A program made the translations under genes and the position numbers. Below the pieces are notes generated by a model that saw nothing but the letters and a program-made list of their open reading frames with translations, had not been told where the DNA came from and made no database searches. From Stagnihabitans sp043721775 (GTDB lineage Bacteria; Pseudomonadota; Alphaproteobacteria; Rhodobacterales; Rhodobacteraceae), in contig JAYSQA010000345.1 of NCBI GenBank assembly GCA_043721775.1, positions 8,926 to 72,925 of the forward strand: a DNA stretch of 64,000 bases. Reading direction: 5' to 3'. Shown piece after piece: positions 33,699 to 42,713 of this stretch. Every line of letters starts with the position of its first letter. Within the stretch, counting starts at the first letter, position 1.

Positions 33699-36299
33699 GT
33701 GGACGACGTTACACCGATGATGGCGCAGTATCTGGAGATCAAGGGGCGCTATCCCGGGGCGCTGCTGTTTTACCGGATGGGCGATTTCTACGAGATGTTC
33801 TTTCAGGACGCGGTGGAGGCCTCGGAGGCGCTGGATATTGCTTTGACCAGGCGGGGGACGCATGGCGGGGCGCCTATCCAGATGTGTGGGGTGCCGGTTC
33901 ATGCCTCGGAAGGGTATCTGCTGGCGCTGATCCGCAAGGGGTTCCGGGTGGCGATTGCCGAGCAGATGGAGGATCCGGCGGAGGCCAAAAAGCGCGGTTA
34001 CAAGTCTGTCGTGAAGCGCGATGTGGTGCGGTTGGTGACGCCGGGGACGCTGACGGAGGACAGCCTGCTGGAGGCGCGGCGATCGAATTATTTGTGTGCG
34101 TTTGCGGAGGTTAGGGATGAGGGAGCTTTGGCCTGGGCGGATATTTCCACCGGGGAGTTTCGGGTGATGGTGTGCCCGGGGGCGCGGTTGGCGGCTGAGT
34201 TGGCGCGGCTGGCGCCGAAGGAGGTGCTGGTGTCGGATGCGCGGGAAACTGTGTGGGCCGAGGTAGTTCGGGAGGCGGGGGCGGCGATTACGGCGTTGTC
34301 GCGGGGGAGTTTTGACAGCGGGTCGGCGGAGACGCGGGTTTCGGGGCTGTATGGGGTGGCGGGGTTGGCTTCGTTTGGTGCGTTTGGGCGGGCCGAGGTT
34401 TCGGCTATGGGTGCCTTGGTTGATTATCTGGAACTGACGCAGCGGGGGAAGCTGCCGTTGTTGCGCGCTCCGGTGCGGGAGGCTTCGGGCGGGACGGTGC
34501 AGATTGACGCGGCGACGCGGCGGAATTTGGAGTTGACGCAGGCGTTGTCGGGGGGGCGGGAAGGCTCGCTGCTGGCGGCGATGGACCGGACGGTGACGGC
34601 GGCGGGCGCACGGTTGCTGGAGGTGAGGTTGAGCAGTCCCTCGCGGGATCTGGGGGTTATTGGCGGAAGGTTGGAGGGGGTGCGGTGGCTGGTCGAGGGT
34701 TTGGCGCGGCATGAGTTGCGGGCGGCGTTGCGGATGGTGCCGGATATGGACCGGGCGCTGTCTCGGCTGGCGTTGGAGCGCGGCGGGCCGCGGGATTTGG
34801 CGGCGATACGGGCGGGGCTGGCGCAGGCTTCGCGGATTGAGCTGGTCGGGGCGCCGGAGGGGTTGGTTACGGCTTGTGCGGCGTTGCGGGGGCAAGAGGA
34901 TTTGGTGGAGTTGCTGGACCGGGCGTTGGTGGCGGAACCGCCGTTGATGGTGCGGGATGGGGGATATGTGGCGTCTGGGCATGACCCGGAGCTGGATGCG
35001 ACGCGGCGGTTGCGGGATGAGGGGCGGGCGGTTGTGGGGGATATGCAGGCGGAATTTATTTCCGAGACTGGGGTTTTGTCGCTGAAAATCAAGCATAACA
35101 ATGTGTTGGGGTATTTTATCGAGGTCACTTCCATTCATGCAGAGAAGCTGAAGGGAGGGCGGTTCATTCATCGGCAGACCAATGCGAATGTGATGCGGTT
35201 TTCCACGGTTGAGTTGGGCGAGATGGAGACGCGGATTCTGAACGCCGGGAATTTGGCGTTGGAGCAGGAGAAAGCGCATTTTGATGCTTTGAGGGGGCAG
35301 GTTCTGGCAAGGGCGGCGGCGATTGCGGCGGCCGCCAGGGGGCTGGCGGAGTTGGATTTGGCTGCGGCTCTGGCGGATTTGGCGGTGGCGGAGGATTGGG
35401 TGGCGCCGGTGGTGGATGACAGCCGGGCGTTTGATGTGTTGGGCGGGCGGCATCCGGTGGTTGAGCGTAGCCTGAAGCGGCAAGGGGTGGCGTTTGTGCC
35501 GAACGATTGTCGGCTGACGGAGGCGGGCACTCCGGCGATTTGGTTGCTGACGGGGCCGAATATGGCCGGTAAGTCCACGTTTTTGCGGCAGAATGCGGTG
35601 ATTGCACTGTTGGCGCAGATGGGGAGTTATGTGCCGGCGCGATATGCGCGGGTTGGGGTGGTGAGCCAGCTGTTCAGCCGGGTGGGGGCGGCGGATGATC
35701 TGGCGCGGGGGCGGTCCACGTTCATGGTGGAGATGGTAGAGACGGCGGCGATCTTGAATCAGGCGGATGATCGGGCGCTGGTCATTCTGGATGAGATTGG
35801 ACGCGGGACGGCGACCTATGACGGGTTGAGTATTGCCTGGGCGACGCTGGAAAATTTACACGACGTCAACCGCTGTCGTGCTTTGTTTGCCACGCACTAT
35901 CACGAGATGACGGCTTTGGCGGGAAAGCTTTCAGGTGTGAAGAATGCGACGGTGACGGTGAAGGAATGGGAGGGCGATGTGATCTTCCTGCATGAGGTGC
36001 GGGAGGGGGCGGCGGACCGGAGTTATGGGGTGCAGGTCGCCAAGCTGGCCGGGCTGCCGCATGCGGTGATCGAGCGGGCCAAGGTGGTGCTGGAGGCGCT
36101 GGAGAAGGGCGACAGGGAGCGGCCGGGGCAGCGGGCGCTGATTGATGATCTGCCGTTGTTTCGGGCCGTCAGGGTAGAGCCCGCGGCGCGAGTGGTGGCT
36201 TCAGCCGTTGAGGCGCGGATGCGGGAGATCAGTCCGGATGATTTGTCACCTAAGGACGCGTTGCAGTTGATTTATGAGTTGAAGGGGTTGGTGACGTAG
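33699..36299 (+). CDS. mutS: DNA mismatch repair protein MutS
   Basis: The 866-residue protein starts at GTG 33699. The mismatch-reading Phe-x-Glu is in MGDFYEMFF (residues ~28-36). Connector, lever and clamp domains follow, then the ATPase with Walker A TGPNMAGKSTFLRQ, Walker B LVILDEIGRGT and the conserved FATHYHEM. The C-terminal helix-turn-helix region (SPDDLSPKDALQLIYELKGL) is complete. The coding strand is strikingly G-rich, in line with the strand bias of this part of the window. MutL is not in the window. Confidence 0.97.
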   Translation: MDDVTPMMAQYLEIKGRYPGALLFYRMGDFYEMFFQDAVEASEALDIALTRRGTHGGAPIQMCGVPVHASEGYLLALIRKGFRVAIAEQMEDPAEAKKRGYKSVVKRDVVRLVTPGTLTEDSLLEARRSNYLCAFAEVRDEGALAWADISTGEFRVMVCPGARLAAELARLAPKEVLVSDARETVWAEVVREAGAAITALSRGSFDSGSAETRVSGLYGVAGLASFGAFGRAEVSAMGALVDYLELTQRGKLPLLRAPVREASGGTVQIDAATRRNLELTQALSGGREGSLLAAMDRTVTAAGARLLEVRLSSPSRDLGVIGGRLEGVRWLVEGLARHELRAALRMVPDMDRALSRLALERGGPRDLAAIRAGLAQASRIELVGAPEGLVTACAALRGQEDLVELLDRALVAEPPLMVRDGGYVASGHDPELDATRRLRDEGRAVVGDMQAEFISETGVLSLKIKHNNVLGYFIEVTSIHAEKLKGGRFIHRQTNANVMRFSTVELGEMETRILNAGNLALEQEKAHFDALRGQVLARAAAIAAAARGLAELDLAAALADLAVAEDWVAPVVDDSRAFDVLGGRHPVVERSLKRQGVAFVPNDCRLTEAGTPAIWLLTGPNMAGKSTFLRQNAVIALLAQMGSYVPARYARVGVVSQLFSRVGAADDLARGRSTFMVEMVETAAILNQADDRALVILDEIGRGTATYDGLSIAWATLENLHDVNRCRALFATHYHEMTALAGKLSGVKNATVTVKEWEGDVIFLHEVREGAADRSYGVQVAKLAGLPHAVIERAKVVLEALEKGDRERPGQRALIDDLPLFRAVRVEPAARVVASAVEARMREISPDDLSPKDALQLIYELKGLVT

Positions 36300-36308
36300 G
36301 CAGGGCTA

Positions 36309-36364
36309 GTCGGGGCACGCCCCGACCTGCAATGCTGGACAGGTAAGGTGGGGTTAACCCCACC
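36309..36364. repeat. Two adjacent perfect inverted repeats (REP-like) between mutS and grpE
   Basis: GTCGGGG-CACG-CCCCGAC occupies 36309-36326 and the 18-base palindrome GGTGGGGTTAACCCCACC occupies 36347-36364. Both genes end here (convergent). Neither has a T-run, but the stems are strong, so they may block transcription or exonucleases. I have seen sequences of this kind repeatedly between genes of Rhodobacterales, which points to a dispersed repeat family. Confidence 0.6.
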
Positions 36365-36369
36365 CTACC

Positions 36370-36912
36370 TTAGCCTTGCGTGTTGGACGAGACGCCGACC
36401 TGCGCGGGGCGCAGGAGGCGGTCGTGGAGCATGAAACCCTCGGTCATCATCTGGATGATGGTGCCGGCTTTGGTGCCGGGAAGGGGGGCCTCGAACATTG
36501 ACTGCATGGTTTGGGCATCGAAGACGTCGCCGTTTTGCGGGCTGATCGGTTTGACGCCGTGTTTGGTCATCACAGAGGTAAGCTCGCGCAGGGTCAGGTC
36601 AACGCCTTCCATCAGGGCGGAGGCCTGGGTGCGCAGCTCGTCCGGGACGGCGAGGATGGCGCGCTTCAGGTTGTCGAAGACGGGCAGAAGATCGCGGGCG
36701 AGGCGGGTGGAGCCGTATTGTTCAGCCTCGCGCCGATCACGCTCGCTGCGCTTGCGGGCATTTTCGGCATCGGCAAGGGCGCGCATGTAACGATCGCGCA
36801 TCTCTTCCTTTTCGGCCTTGGCGGCGGCCAGTTCTTCGCTTTCCATGAAGGTTTCGAGTTCTTTCAGGTCGATCTCTGCCGGACCGGATTTGTCGTCTGC
36901 CATGTCATTCAC
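36370..36912 (-). CDS. grpE: GrpE, nucleotide exchange factor of DnaK
   Basis: The 180-residue protein has a long N-terminal helix/coiled coil (residues ~20-70, EELAAAKAEKEEMRDRYMRALADAENARKRSERDRREAE). The GrpE beta-wing domain ends in MTEGFMLHDRLLRPAQVGVS, the family signature. It opens DnaK to release ADP. The start is ATG 36912 or ATG 36903; both are served by AGGGTGA. It lies ten bases after hrcA, and the two are probably one heat-shock transcript. Confidence 0.94.
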   Translation of the reverse strand: MNDMADDKSGPAEIDLKELETFMESEELAAAKAEKEEMRDRYMRALADAENARKRSERDRREAEQYGSTRLARDLLPVFDNLKRAILAVPDELRTQASALMEGVDLTLRELTSVMTKHGVKPISPQNGDVFDAQTMQSMFEAPLPGTKAGTIIQMMTEGFMLHDRLLRPAQVGVSSNTQG

Positions 36913-36921
36913 CCTTTTACT

Positions 36922-37992
36922 TCACCCTTTTCCCCGACCAGAGACCATGCGGCCCACCAGTTGGGCGGTATAATCCACGATCGGGACGATCCGCCCGTAA
37001 TTCAGACGGGTCGGGCCGATGACGCCGATGGCGCCAATGATCTTACGGTCGGTGTTCATATAGGGAGAAACGACGAGAGTGGAACCCGAAAGTGAGAAAA
37101 GCTTGTTCTCGGAGCCGATAAAAATGCGGACACCTTCGCCGGTCTCGGTCATTTCCAGAAAATCGGCGATATCGCGCTTGCGTTCAAGGTCATCGAACAG
37201 GGTGCGGATCCGGTCGAGGTTGAGGGATTCGGTGCCGGCCTCGATCAGGTTGGCCTGACCGCGGACGATCAGACGCTCTCCCCGTTCACCGGCGTTTTCC
37301 CAGAGGGCGAGGCCACGTTCGACGAGGTCCTGGGCGAGGGTGTCAATTTGTTGGCGGTTCAGGGCAATTTGCGCGGCGATGAGGGGGCGGAGTTCGGAGA
37401 GGCGGCGGCCTTCGGCGATGGCATTGAGGAAGTTGGCGGCCTCTCGCATCGAGGACGGGGTTTGACCGGGGGGCGGCGTGAAGACGCGGTTTTCGACGTG
37501 GCCATCGACAAAGACGAGGACGACGAGGGCGCGCTCGGACGAGAGGCTGACGAATTCAATGTGGCGGATGGCGGTTTCTTGCTTCGGGGCCAGCACGAGG
37601 GAGGCGGAGCGGGTGATGCCGGACAGAACGCTGCCGACCTGATCGAGCAGGGAGGTGACGTCAGGCTCGTCCCGTTCGACCGAGGATTCGATTTTGGCGC
37701 GGTCGGCGGAGTCTATGGTGCCGACCTCCATCAGGCCGTCGACGAACATGCGCAGGCCAAGTTGGGTGGGGATGCGGCCGGCGGAGACGTGGGGGCTGTC
37801 GAGAAGCCCGAGGTATTCCAGGTCTTGCATGGTGTTGCGGATGGTGGCGGCGGACAGCTTTTCGGTCATCGAGCGGGTGAGGGTGCGGGAACCGACCGGA
37901 TCACCGGAGGACAGGTAGGATTCGACCACACGGCGGAAGACTTCGCGGGAGCGGTCGTTCATTTCGGAGAGGATCGAAGATCTATCGGCCAT
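36922..37992 (-). CDS. hrcA: HrcA, heat-inducible transcription repressor
   Basis: The 356-residue protein has an N-terminal winged helix (MNDRSREVFRRVVESYLSSGDPVGSRTLTRSM..SAATIRNTMQDLEYLGLL). The HrcA GAF-like domain follows with SASLVLAPKQETAIRHIEFVSL, and near the end VVSPYMNTDRKIIGAIGVIGPTRLNY. It binds CIRCE operators upstream of groESL-type operons. I found no CIRCE sequence in front of hrcA itself, so autoregulation is not supported here. ATG 37992 is chosen because longer frames run into the divergent rph gene. Confidence 0.93.
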   Translation of the reverse strand: MADRSSILSEMNDRSREVFRRVVESYLSSGDPVGSRTLTRSMTEKLSAATIRNTMQDLEYLGLLDSPHVSAGRIPTQLGLRMFVDGLMEVGTIDSADRAKIESSVERDEPDVTSLLDQVGSVLSGITRSASLVLAPKQETAIRHIEFVSLSSERALVVLVFVDGHVENRVFTPPPGQTPSSMREAANFLNAIAEGRRLSELRPLIAAQIALNRQQIDTLAQDLVERGLALWENAGERGERLIVRGQANLIEAGTESLNLDRIRTLFDDLERKRDIADFLEMTETGEGVRIFIGSENKLFSLSGSTLVVSPYMNTDRKIIGAIGVIGPTRLNYGRIVPIVDYTAQLVGRMVSGRGKG

Positions 37993-38097
37993 TGCCCTAT
38001 GTAGGGACGCTGGGGGCGGGCCGTCAATCGGGGTTGCGTCAAGGCGGCGCTGCATCATATCTGGACTTTGAATATTGATGCAGCAAAAGGTGCGAAC

Positions 38098-38811
38098 ATG
38101 CGTCCCTCTGGCCGGAAATTGAATGAATTGCGGGCGGTTTCGATTGAGGCCGGGGTGATGAAGCACGCTGAGGGCTCGTGTCTGATCAAGATGGGGGAGA
38201 CGCATGTGCTGTGCTCGGCCACCATCGAAGACAAGCCGCCTGGTTTTCTGAAGGGCACCGGGCTTGGCTGGGTGACGGCGGAATATGGGATGCTGCCGCG
38301 CGCGACCGGAAGCCGGACCAAGCGGGAGGCCGCGATGGGCAAGCAATCGGGGCGGACGCAGGAGATTCAGCGGCTGATCGGGCGGGCGTTGCGGGCTGGC
38401 GTGGACCGGTCAGCACTGGGGGAGCGGCAGATTGTGGTGGATTGCGATGTGATCCAGGCGGACGGCGGAACAAGGTGCGCCTCGATCACGGGGGGCTGGG
38501 TGGCGCTGCGGTTGGCGATGAACAAGCTGCTGAAGGTGGGCACGATCATCAGTGATCCGATGATCGACCATGTCGCAGCGATTTCCTGCGGGGTTTATGC
38601 CGGGCAGGAGGTGCTGGATCTGGACTATGCGGAGGATTCAGTCGCCGGGACGGATGGGAATTTCGTCATAACCGGGCGGGGCCGGATGATTGAGGTGCAG
38701 ATGTCAGCGGAGGGGGCGACCTTCTCTCGCGATGAGATGGGGAAGTTGCTGGATCTGGCGGAGACTGGGGTCAAGGCTTTGGTAGCGGCGCAAAAGGCGG
38801 CGGTCGGCTGA
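38098..38811 (+). CDS. rph: Ribonuclease PH
   Basis: The 237-residue protein starts at ATG 38098 (MRPSGRKLNELR), with AAGGTG six bases upstream. It matches RNase PH throughout: the phosphate-binding and catalytic regions EYGMLPRATGSRTKREA, GRTQEIQRLIGRALRAGVD, DCDVIQADGGTRCASITG and YAEDSVAGTDGNFV. It trims tRNA 3' ends with phosphate. Its stop overlaps the rdgB start (TGATG). Confidence 0.96.
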   Translation: MRPSGRKLNELRAVSIEAGVMKHAEGSCLIKMGETHVLCSATIEDKPPGFLKGTGLGWVTAEYGMLPRATGSRTKREAAMGKQSGRTQEIQRLIGRALRAGVDRSALGERQIVVDCDVIQADGGTRCASITGGWVALRLAMNKLLKVGTIISDPMIDHVAAISCGVYAGQEVLDLDYAEDSVAGTDGNFVITGRGRMIEVQMSAEGATFSRDEMGKLLDLAETGVKALVAAQKAAVG

Positions 38812-39419
38812 TGCGGATTCTGGCGGGAGAAAAATTGCTGGTGGCGACTGGGAACAAGGGGAAGATGGCGGAGATTTCGGCTCTGTTATCGCCTTTTGGG
38901 GTGTCCGTGATGGGTTTGGCCGCGTTTGGGTTGGCAGAGCCGGAGGAGACCGAACGAAGCTTTGCCGGGAACGCGCTGCTGAAGGCGAGGGCTGGAGCGC
39001 AGGGATCTGGATTGGTGACTTTGGCCGATGACTCGGGGCTGATGGTGGAGGCGCTGGGTGGGGCGCCGGGGATTTACACTGCGGATTGGGCGGAGGGCGC
39101 GCACGGGCGCGACTTTGGCCGGGCCATGGCAAAAACCTGGGGGCTGCTGGAAGGCGTGCGGGCCAGGGCACCGAGGGTTGCGGCGTTTTGCTGCACCTTG
39201 GCGCTGGTGCGGCCGAGTGGAGAAGAGCGGGTGTTTGAAGGGCGCGTCGCCGGGCAGATTGTGTGGCCCGGCCGAGGGACCCTCGGGCATGGCTATGATC
39301 CGATCTTTGTACCGGATGGCTATGAGGAGACGTTTGGCGAGATGGATGAGGCGATCAAGAACCGGATCAGCCACCGGGCGGATGCTTTTAGCAAACTGAT
39401 GAAGGAATGTTTCACGTGA
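38811..39419 (+). CDS. rdgB: RdgB/HAM1 non-canonical purine NTP pyrophosphatase
   Basis: The 202-residue protein has the family motifs VATGNKGKMAEI, SFAGNALLKARAGA, ADDSGLMVEALGGAPGIYTADWAEG and, near the end, GYDPIFVPDGYEETFGEM..KNRISHRADAF. It removes dITP, XTP and ITP from the nucleotide pool. The last four codons (..CFT stop) lie inside a parS site and overlap the ridA start by 13 bases. Confidence 0.95.
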   Translation: MRILAGEKLLVATGNKGKMAEISALLSPFGVSVMGLAAFGLAEPEETERSFAGNALLKARAGAQGSGLVTLADDSGLMVEALGGAPGIYTADWAEGAHGRDFGRAMAKTWGLLEGVRARAPRVAAFCCTLALVRPSGEERVFEGRVAGQIVWPGRGTLGHGYDPIFVPDGYEETFGEMDEAIKNRISHRADAFSKLMKECFT

Positions 39420-39790
39420 AACTTATCTCAACCGGGTCACCGTTTGAAGCGACGATGGGGTATAGCCGCGCGGTCGTGAAGGGCGGTTGGTGCTTTGTGT
39501 CGGGCGTTACGGGATATGACTATGCCACCATGACGATACCCGATGGCATTGCTGATCAGGCGCGCAATTGCTTTGCGACAATCGCAGACGTTTTGGCGCA
39601 GGGTGGCTTCGAAATGGGTGATATCGTACGCGTTCAGTACACTGTGGCGGACGCAGCTTTGGTTGACGGCCTTGTTCCCGTGCTGGGGACTGCGTTAGGC
39701 GCGATCAGGCCGGCGGCAACTATGGTGATTGCGGGGCTGATCCGGCCCGAAATGAAAGTCGAAATTGAAGTCACGGCTTTCAAAGGGTGA
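39407..39790 (+). CDS. RidA-family protein (YjgF/YER057c/UK114)
   Basis: The 127-residue protein has the RidA fold: ISTGSPFEATMGYSRAVVKGGWCFVSGVTGYD, QARNCFATIADVLAQGGFEMGDIVRVQYTV, and near the end RPAATMVIAGLIRPEMKVEIEVTAF. Relatives hydrolyse reactive enamine/imine intermediates. The catalytic Arg/Glu set of true RidA is only partly visible, so it may be another subgroup. The first codons (MFHVKL) are the parS site read in this frame; GTG 39416, nine bases after AGGA, is a credible alternative start. Confidence 0.82.
   Translation: MFHVKLISTGSPFEATMGYSRAVVKGGWCFVSGVTGYDYATMTIPDGIADQARNCFATIADVLAQGGFEMGDIVRVQYTVADAALVDGLVPVLGTALGAIRPAATMVIAGLIRPEMKVEIEVTAFKG
39408..39423. other. parS site 1 (one mismatch), in the rdgB/ridA overlap
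   Basis: TGTTTCACGTGAAACT matches the parS consensus TGTTTCACGTGAAACA at 15 of 16 bases. ParB encoded 1.6 kb away should bind it. It codes in two frames at once: the end of rdgB and the beginning of ridA. Confidence 0.85.
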
Positions 39791-39809
39791 CGAAGAAGGG
39801 CTTGGCTTG

Positions 39810-40964
39810 ATGGAAGATTGGCACAACGGCGGCTTTGGCCTGTACCTGCACTGGCCGTTCTGCCAGTCAAAATGCCCATACTGCGATTTCAACAGCCATG
39901 TGGCGGCGCATATTGACCAGAAACGCTGGCAGACCGCCTATCTTGCCGAGATCGCCCGGGTTGGGGCTGAAACCAAGGGCCGCGTTCTCAACTCGGTTTT
40001 CTTTGGCGGCGGGACACCCTCGCTGATGGAACCGGAACTGGTGGCTGCCATTCTGGACGCGGTGCGTCGCACCTGGACGGTGGCCAATGACATCGAAATC
40101 ACGATGGAGGCCAATCCATCCTCGGTCGAGGCGGGGCGGTTTGTTGGTTATCGAGATGCCGGGGTCAATCGCGTCTCAATCGGAATCCAGGCGATGAACG
40201 ACGCTGATTTGCGGCGACTTGGGCGCATGCACAGTGTGGCGGAGGCGAAGGCGGCCTATGAAATTGCGCGGACTACCTTTGGCCGGGTGAGTTTCGATCT
40301 GATCTACTCGCGTCAGGACCAAAGCCAGGCGGCATGGCAGACAGAGTTGCGCGAGGCGCTGGCGATGGAGCCGACGCATCTGTCGCTGTACCAGTTGACG
40401 ATTGAAGACGGGACCGTTTTTGGGGCGCGGCATGCCTTGGGCCAATTACGCGGATTGCCGGATGAGGACCTGTCGTCAGATATGTTCCTGATGACGCAGG
40501 ATATGTGCGAGGCGGCAGGGCTTCCGGGCTACGAAGTCTCTAACCATGCGAAAAGCGGGCAGGAATCGCGACACAATCTGATCTATTGGCGGCTGGGTGA
40601 TTACGCGGGGATTGGGCCAGGCGCGCATGGGCGGCTGACATTGGGCGGAACGCGCTGGGAGACGGAAGCCCCCAAGGCGCCGGGAGACTGGTTGCAACGG
40701 GTGGAGCGGGGGGAGCGGGGGGAGATGCCGCGCGGCACCAGCGTTGCTGGTGATCGGGCGGCCGAATATCTGCTGATGTCGCTGCGGTTGCGTGAAGGCA
40801 GCGACATGGACCGATTCCAAGACATATCCGGCCATTGCCTGCCGGTGGCGAAGCTTGCAGAGCTGGTTGAGGCGGGGTTTTTGCACATCGCCAAACGACG
40901 AGTCAGCACAACGCCGACCGGGCGCTTGCTGCTGAACGCGATTTTGCGGGACTTGCTGGTCTAG
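39810..40964 (+). CDS. hemW: HemW, radical-SAM heme chaperone (coproporphyrinogen III oxidase-like)
   Basis: The 384-residue protein starts at ATG 39810 (MEDWHNGGFGLYLHWPFC). The radical-SAM cluster motif is CQSKCPYC (residues ~18-25), followed by FFGGGTPSLMEPE and EANPSSVEAGRF. NHAKSGQESRHNLIYWRLGDYAGIGPGAHGR near residue 250 is typical of HemW. HemN-specific N-terminal extensions are absent, so a heme-insertion role is more likely than coproporphyrinogen oxidation. Upstream linkage to rdgB is usual in proteobacteria. Confidence 0.92.
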   Translation: MEDWHNGGFGLYLHWPFCQSKCPYCDFNSHVAAHIDQKRWQTAYLAEIARVGAETKGRVLNSVFFGGGTPSLMEPELVAAILDAVRRTWTVANDIEITMEANPSSVEAGRFVGYRDAGVNRVSIGIQAMNDADLRRLGRMHSVAEAKAAYEIARTTFGRVSFDLIYSRQDQSQAAWQTELREALAMEPTHLSLYQLTIEDGTVFGARHALGQLRGLPDEDLSSDMFLMTQDMCEAAGLPGYEVSNHAKSGQESRHNLIYWRLGDYAGIGPGAHGRLTLGGTRWETEAPKAPGDWLQRVERGERGEMPRGTSVAGDRAAEYLLMSLRLREGSDMDRFQDISGHCLPVAKLAELVEAGFLHIAKRRVSTTPTGRLLLNAILRDLLV

Positions 40965-40973
40965 GCGGGGCAC

Positions 40974-41888
40974 CTAAAAGGTGCGGTCCGGCATCATATC
41001 ACGCGGGATCTTGGACAAGACATCGCAAAGCAAATCCAAATCCTCCAACGTGCGATAACTGATGCTAAGAACGCCACCCTCGTCCATGCCGCGATGTTCG
41101 ATGCGGACGGTCATGCGCAAGTTGGCGGAAAGATCAGCTTCAATCGCGCGGGTGTCGGCATCCTTTTCCAACTTGCCACCGGTGCGCGGCTGCTTGGTGC
41201 CAGCCGTCTGGGCCAGTTTTTCCGTCTCACGCACCGAAAGCCCGCGACGGACCACCTGGGCGGCCAGAACGGCCGGATTGGGAGCGGTGATCAACGCGCG
41301 GGCGTGGCCAGACGTCAGATCGCCTTTGCGCAGCATATCCTGGACCGAGTCTGGCAGCGTCAGCAAGCGCAGCAGATTGGTAACGTGGCTGCGGCTGCGC
41401 GACAAAGCCTCTGCCAGCTTTTCTTGTGTGTGACCGAAGCGCTCAATCAATTGGCGATAGGCCATCGCTTCTTCGATTGGGTTGAGATCTTCGCGCTGAA
41501 TGTTCTCGATGATCGCAATTTCAAGAACTTCGACGTCGGTGAATTCGCGCACGACGACAGGGACCTGATGCAGGCCCGCAATCTGGGCAGCACGCCAGCG
41601 ACGCTCTCCGGCAACGATTTCATGCTGGCCCTCTGTGCCGATAATCCGCACGATCAGCGGCTGCACGATGCCCTTCTGGCGAATCGATTGGGCAAGCTGC
41701 TGTAACGCCTCCGGATCGAATTCGCGGCGCGGTTGGTTCGGGTTGGGCTGGACCCGCTCTACCGGCAGAACCAGTGTAGGCGGGCGCGGCGCGTCAGGGC
41801 TGTCGCCGGCAGGTTCCGCAAGATTGACGTCGGCAAGCAACGCCGAAAGGCCCCGACCCAAACCACGACGGTCCATTTTCTTGTCCAT
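40974..41888 (-). CDS. parB: ParB chromosome-partition protein
   Basis: The 304-residue protein starts MDKKMDRRGLGRGLSALLADV. The N-terminal CTP-binding domain includes VQPNPNQPRREFDPEALQQLA and the GERRWRAAQIAGL motif. The helix-turn-helix domain (EKLAEALSRSRSHVTNLLRLLTLP) recognises parS, and a C-terminal dimer domain ends the protein. It loads on the parS sites at 39408, 43279 and 45193. It is the last gene of mnmE-mnmG-rsmG-parA-parB and lies four bases after parA. Confidence 0.96.
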   Translation of the reverse strand: MDKKMDRRGLGRGLSALLADVNLAEPAGDSPDAPRPPTLVLPVERVQPNPNQPRREFDPEALQQLAQSIRQKGIVQPLIVRIIGTEGQHEIVAGERRWRAAQIAGLHQVPVVVREFTDVEVLEIAIIENIQREDLNPIEEAMAYRQLIERFGHTQEKLAEALSRSRSHVTNLLRLLTLPDSVQDMLRKGDLTSGHARALITAPNPAVLAAQVVRRGLSVRETEKLAQTAGTKQPRTGGKLEKDADTRAIEADLSANLRMTVRIEHRGMDEGGVLSISYRTLEDLDLLCDVLSKIPRDMMPDRTF

Positions 41889-41891
41889 AGC

Positions 41892-42713
41892 CTATGCCTT
41901 CTGCGGAATTCTGAGGAGGGGATGGCGCGCGAGAATCTCGGCCGAGAGGGCACGGTAGGCCTCGCTGCCCTTCGAAGCGCTGTCATATTGCAAGACCGGC
42001 ATGGCAAAAGAAGGTGCCTCGCTAAGGCGGACATTGCGAGGGATGACGGTCTTGAAGACCAAGTCCCCCAAAGTGGCACGGGCGTCGGTTTCGACTTGCT
42101 GGCTAAGCCGGTTGCGACCGTCGTACATGGTGATAACCACGCCTTCGATCCGCAGGTTCGGGTTGGCAGAGGTGCGGATTTTGCGAACCGTCAGCATAAG
42201 TTGCGACAGGCCCTCAAGCGCGAAGAATTCTGCTTGCAACGGAATCAGAACAAAATGCGCCGCAACCAGCGCATTGACAGTCAGCAGGCTTAGCGACGGC
42301 GGGCAATCTATCAGGATAAAATCGAAACCAAGCTGGTCAGTTGCAGGTTGGCGCAGGGCATCGTGCAGCAGGTAGATGCGTTTTTCGTTGGCAACAAGGT
42401 CAATATCGGCAGAAGCAAGATCCGAGTTGGCGGGGCAGATCATCAAGTTGGGAATGGCCGTCGGCAAAATCACCTCTGATATGGGGCGCTCTTCAATCAG
42501 CAGGTCATAGCTTGTCGCGCGTCTGGCCTCAGCCGGAATACCAAGACCGGTGGAGGCATTGCCTTGCGGGTCAAGGTCGATCAGCAGAACTTTGGCACCA
42601 AGATCAACCAGACCGGCGGCAAGATTAATCGCAGTGGTTGTCTTTCCAACCCCACCCTTTTGGTTTGTGATCGCTATGATGCGGGGCGCGTCGTCGCGGC
42701 TGAAGTCAGGCAT
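41892..42713 (-). CDS. parA: ParA chromosome-partition ATPase
   Basis: The 273-residue protein has the deviant Walker A of ParA/MinD proteins (NQKGGVGKTTTAINLAA, residues ~17-33), the A' motif LIDLDPQGNASTGLG and the Walker B-like FILIDCPPSLSLLTVNAL. It forms the nucleoid gradient that moves ParB-parS complexes. The start ATG 42713 lies eight bases inside the end of rsmG. Confidence 0.96.
   Translation of the reverse strand: MPDFSRDDAPRIIAITNQKGGVGKTTTAINLAAGLVDLGAKVLLIDLDPQGNASTGLGIPAEARRATSYDLLIEERPISEVILPTAIPNLMICPANSDLASADIDLVANEKRIYLLHDALRQPATDQLGFDFILIDCPPSLSLLTVNALVAAHFVLIPLQAEFFALEGLSQLMLTVRKIRTSANPNLRIEGVVITMYDGRNRLSQQVETDARATLGDLVFKTVIPRNVRLSEAPSFAMPVLQYDSASKGSEAYRALSAEILARHPLLRIPQKA

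Noticed and set aside
33054..35483. 809-codon open frame on the minus strand opposite mutS
   Set aside because: It is a shadow of the strongly G-rich mutS coding strand; its translation is Arg/Pro/His low-complexity, and mutS is complete.
37993..38097. CIRCE operator upstream of hrcA
   Set aside because: No TTAGCACTC-N9-GAGTGCTAA or close variant is present; only a TGCATCA/TGATGCA inverted repeat before rph was seen.
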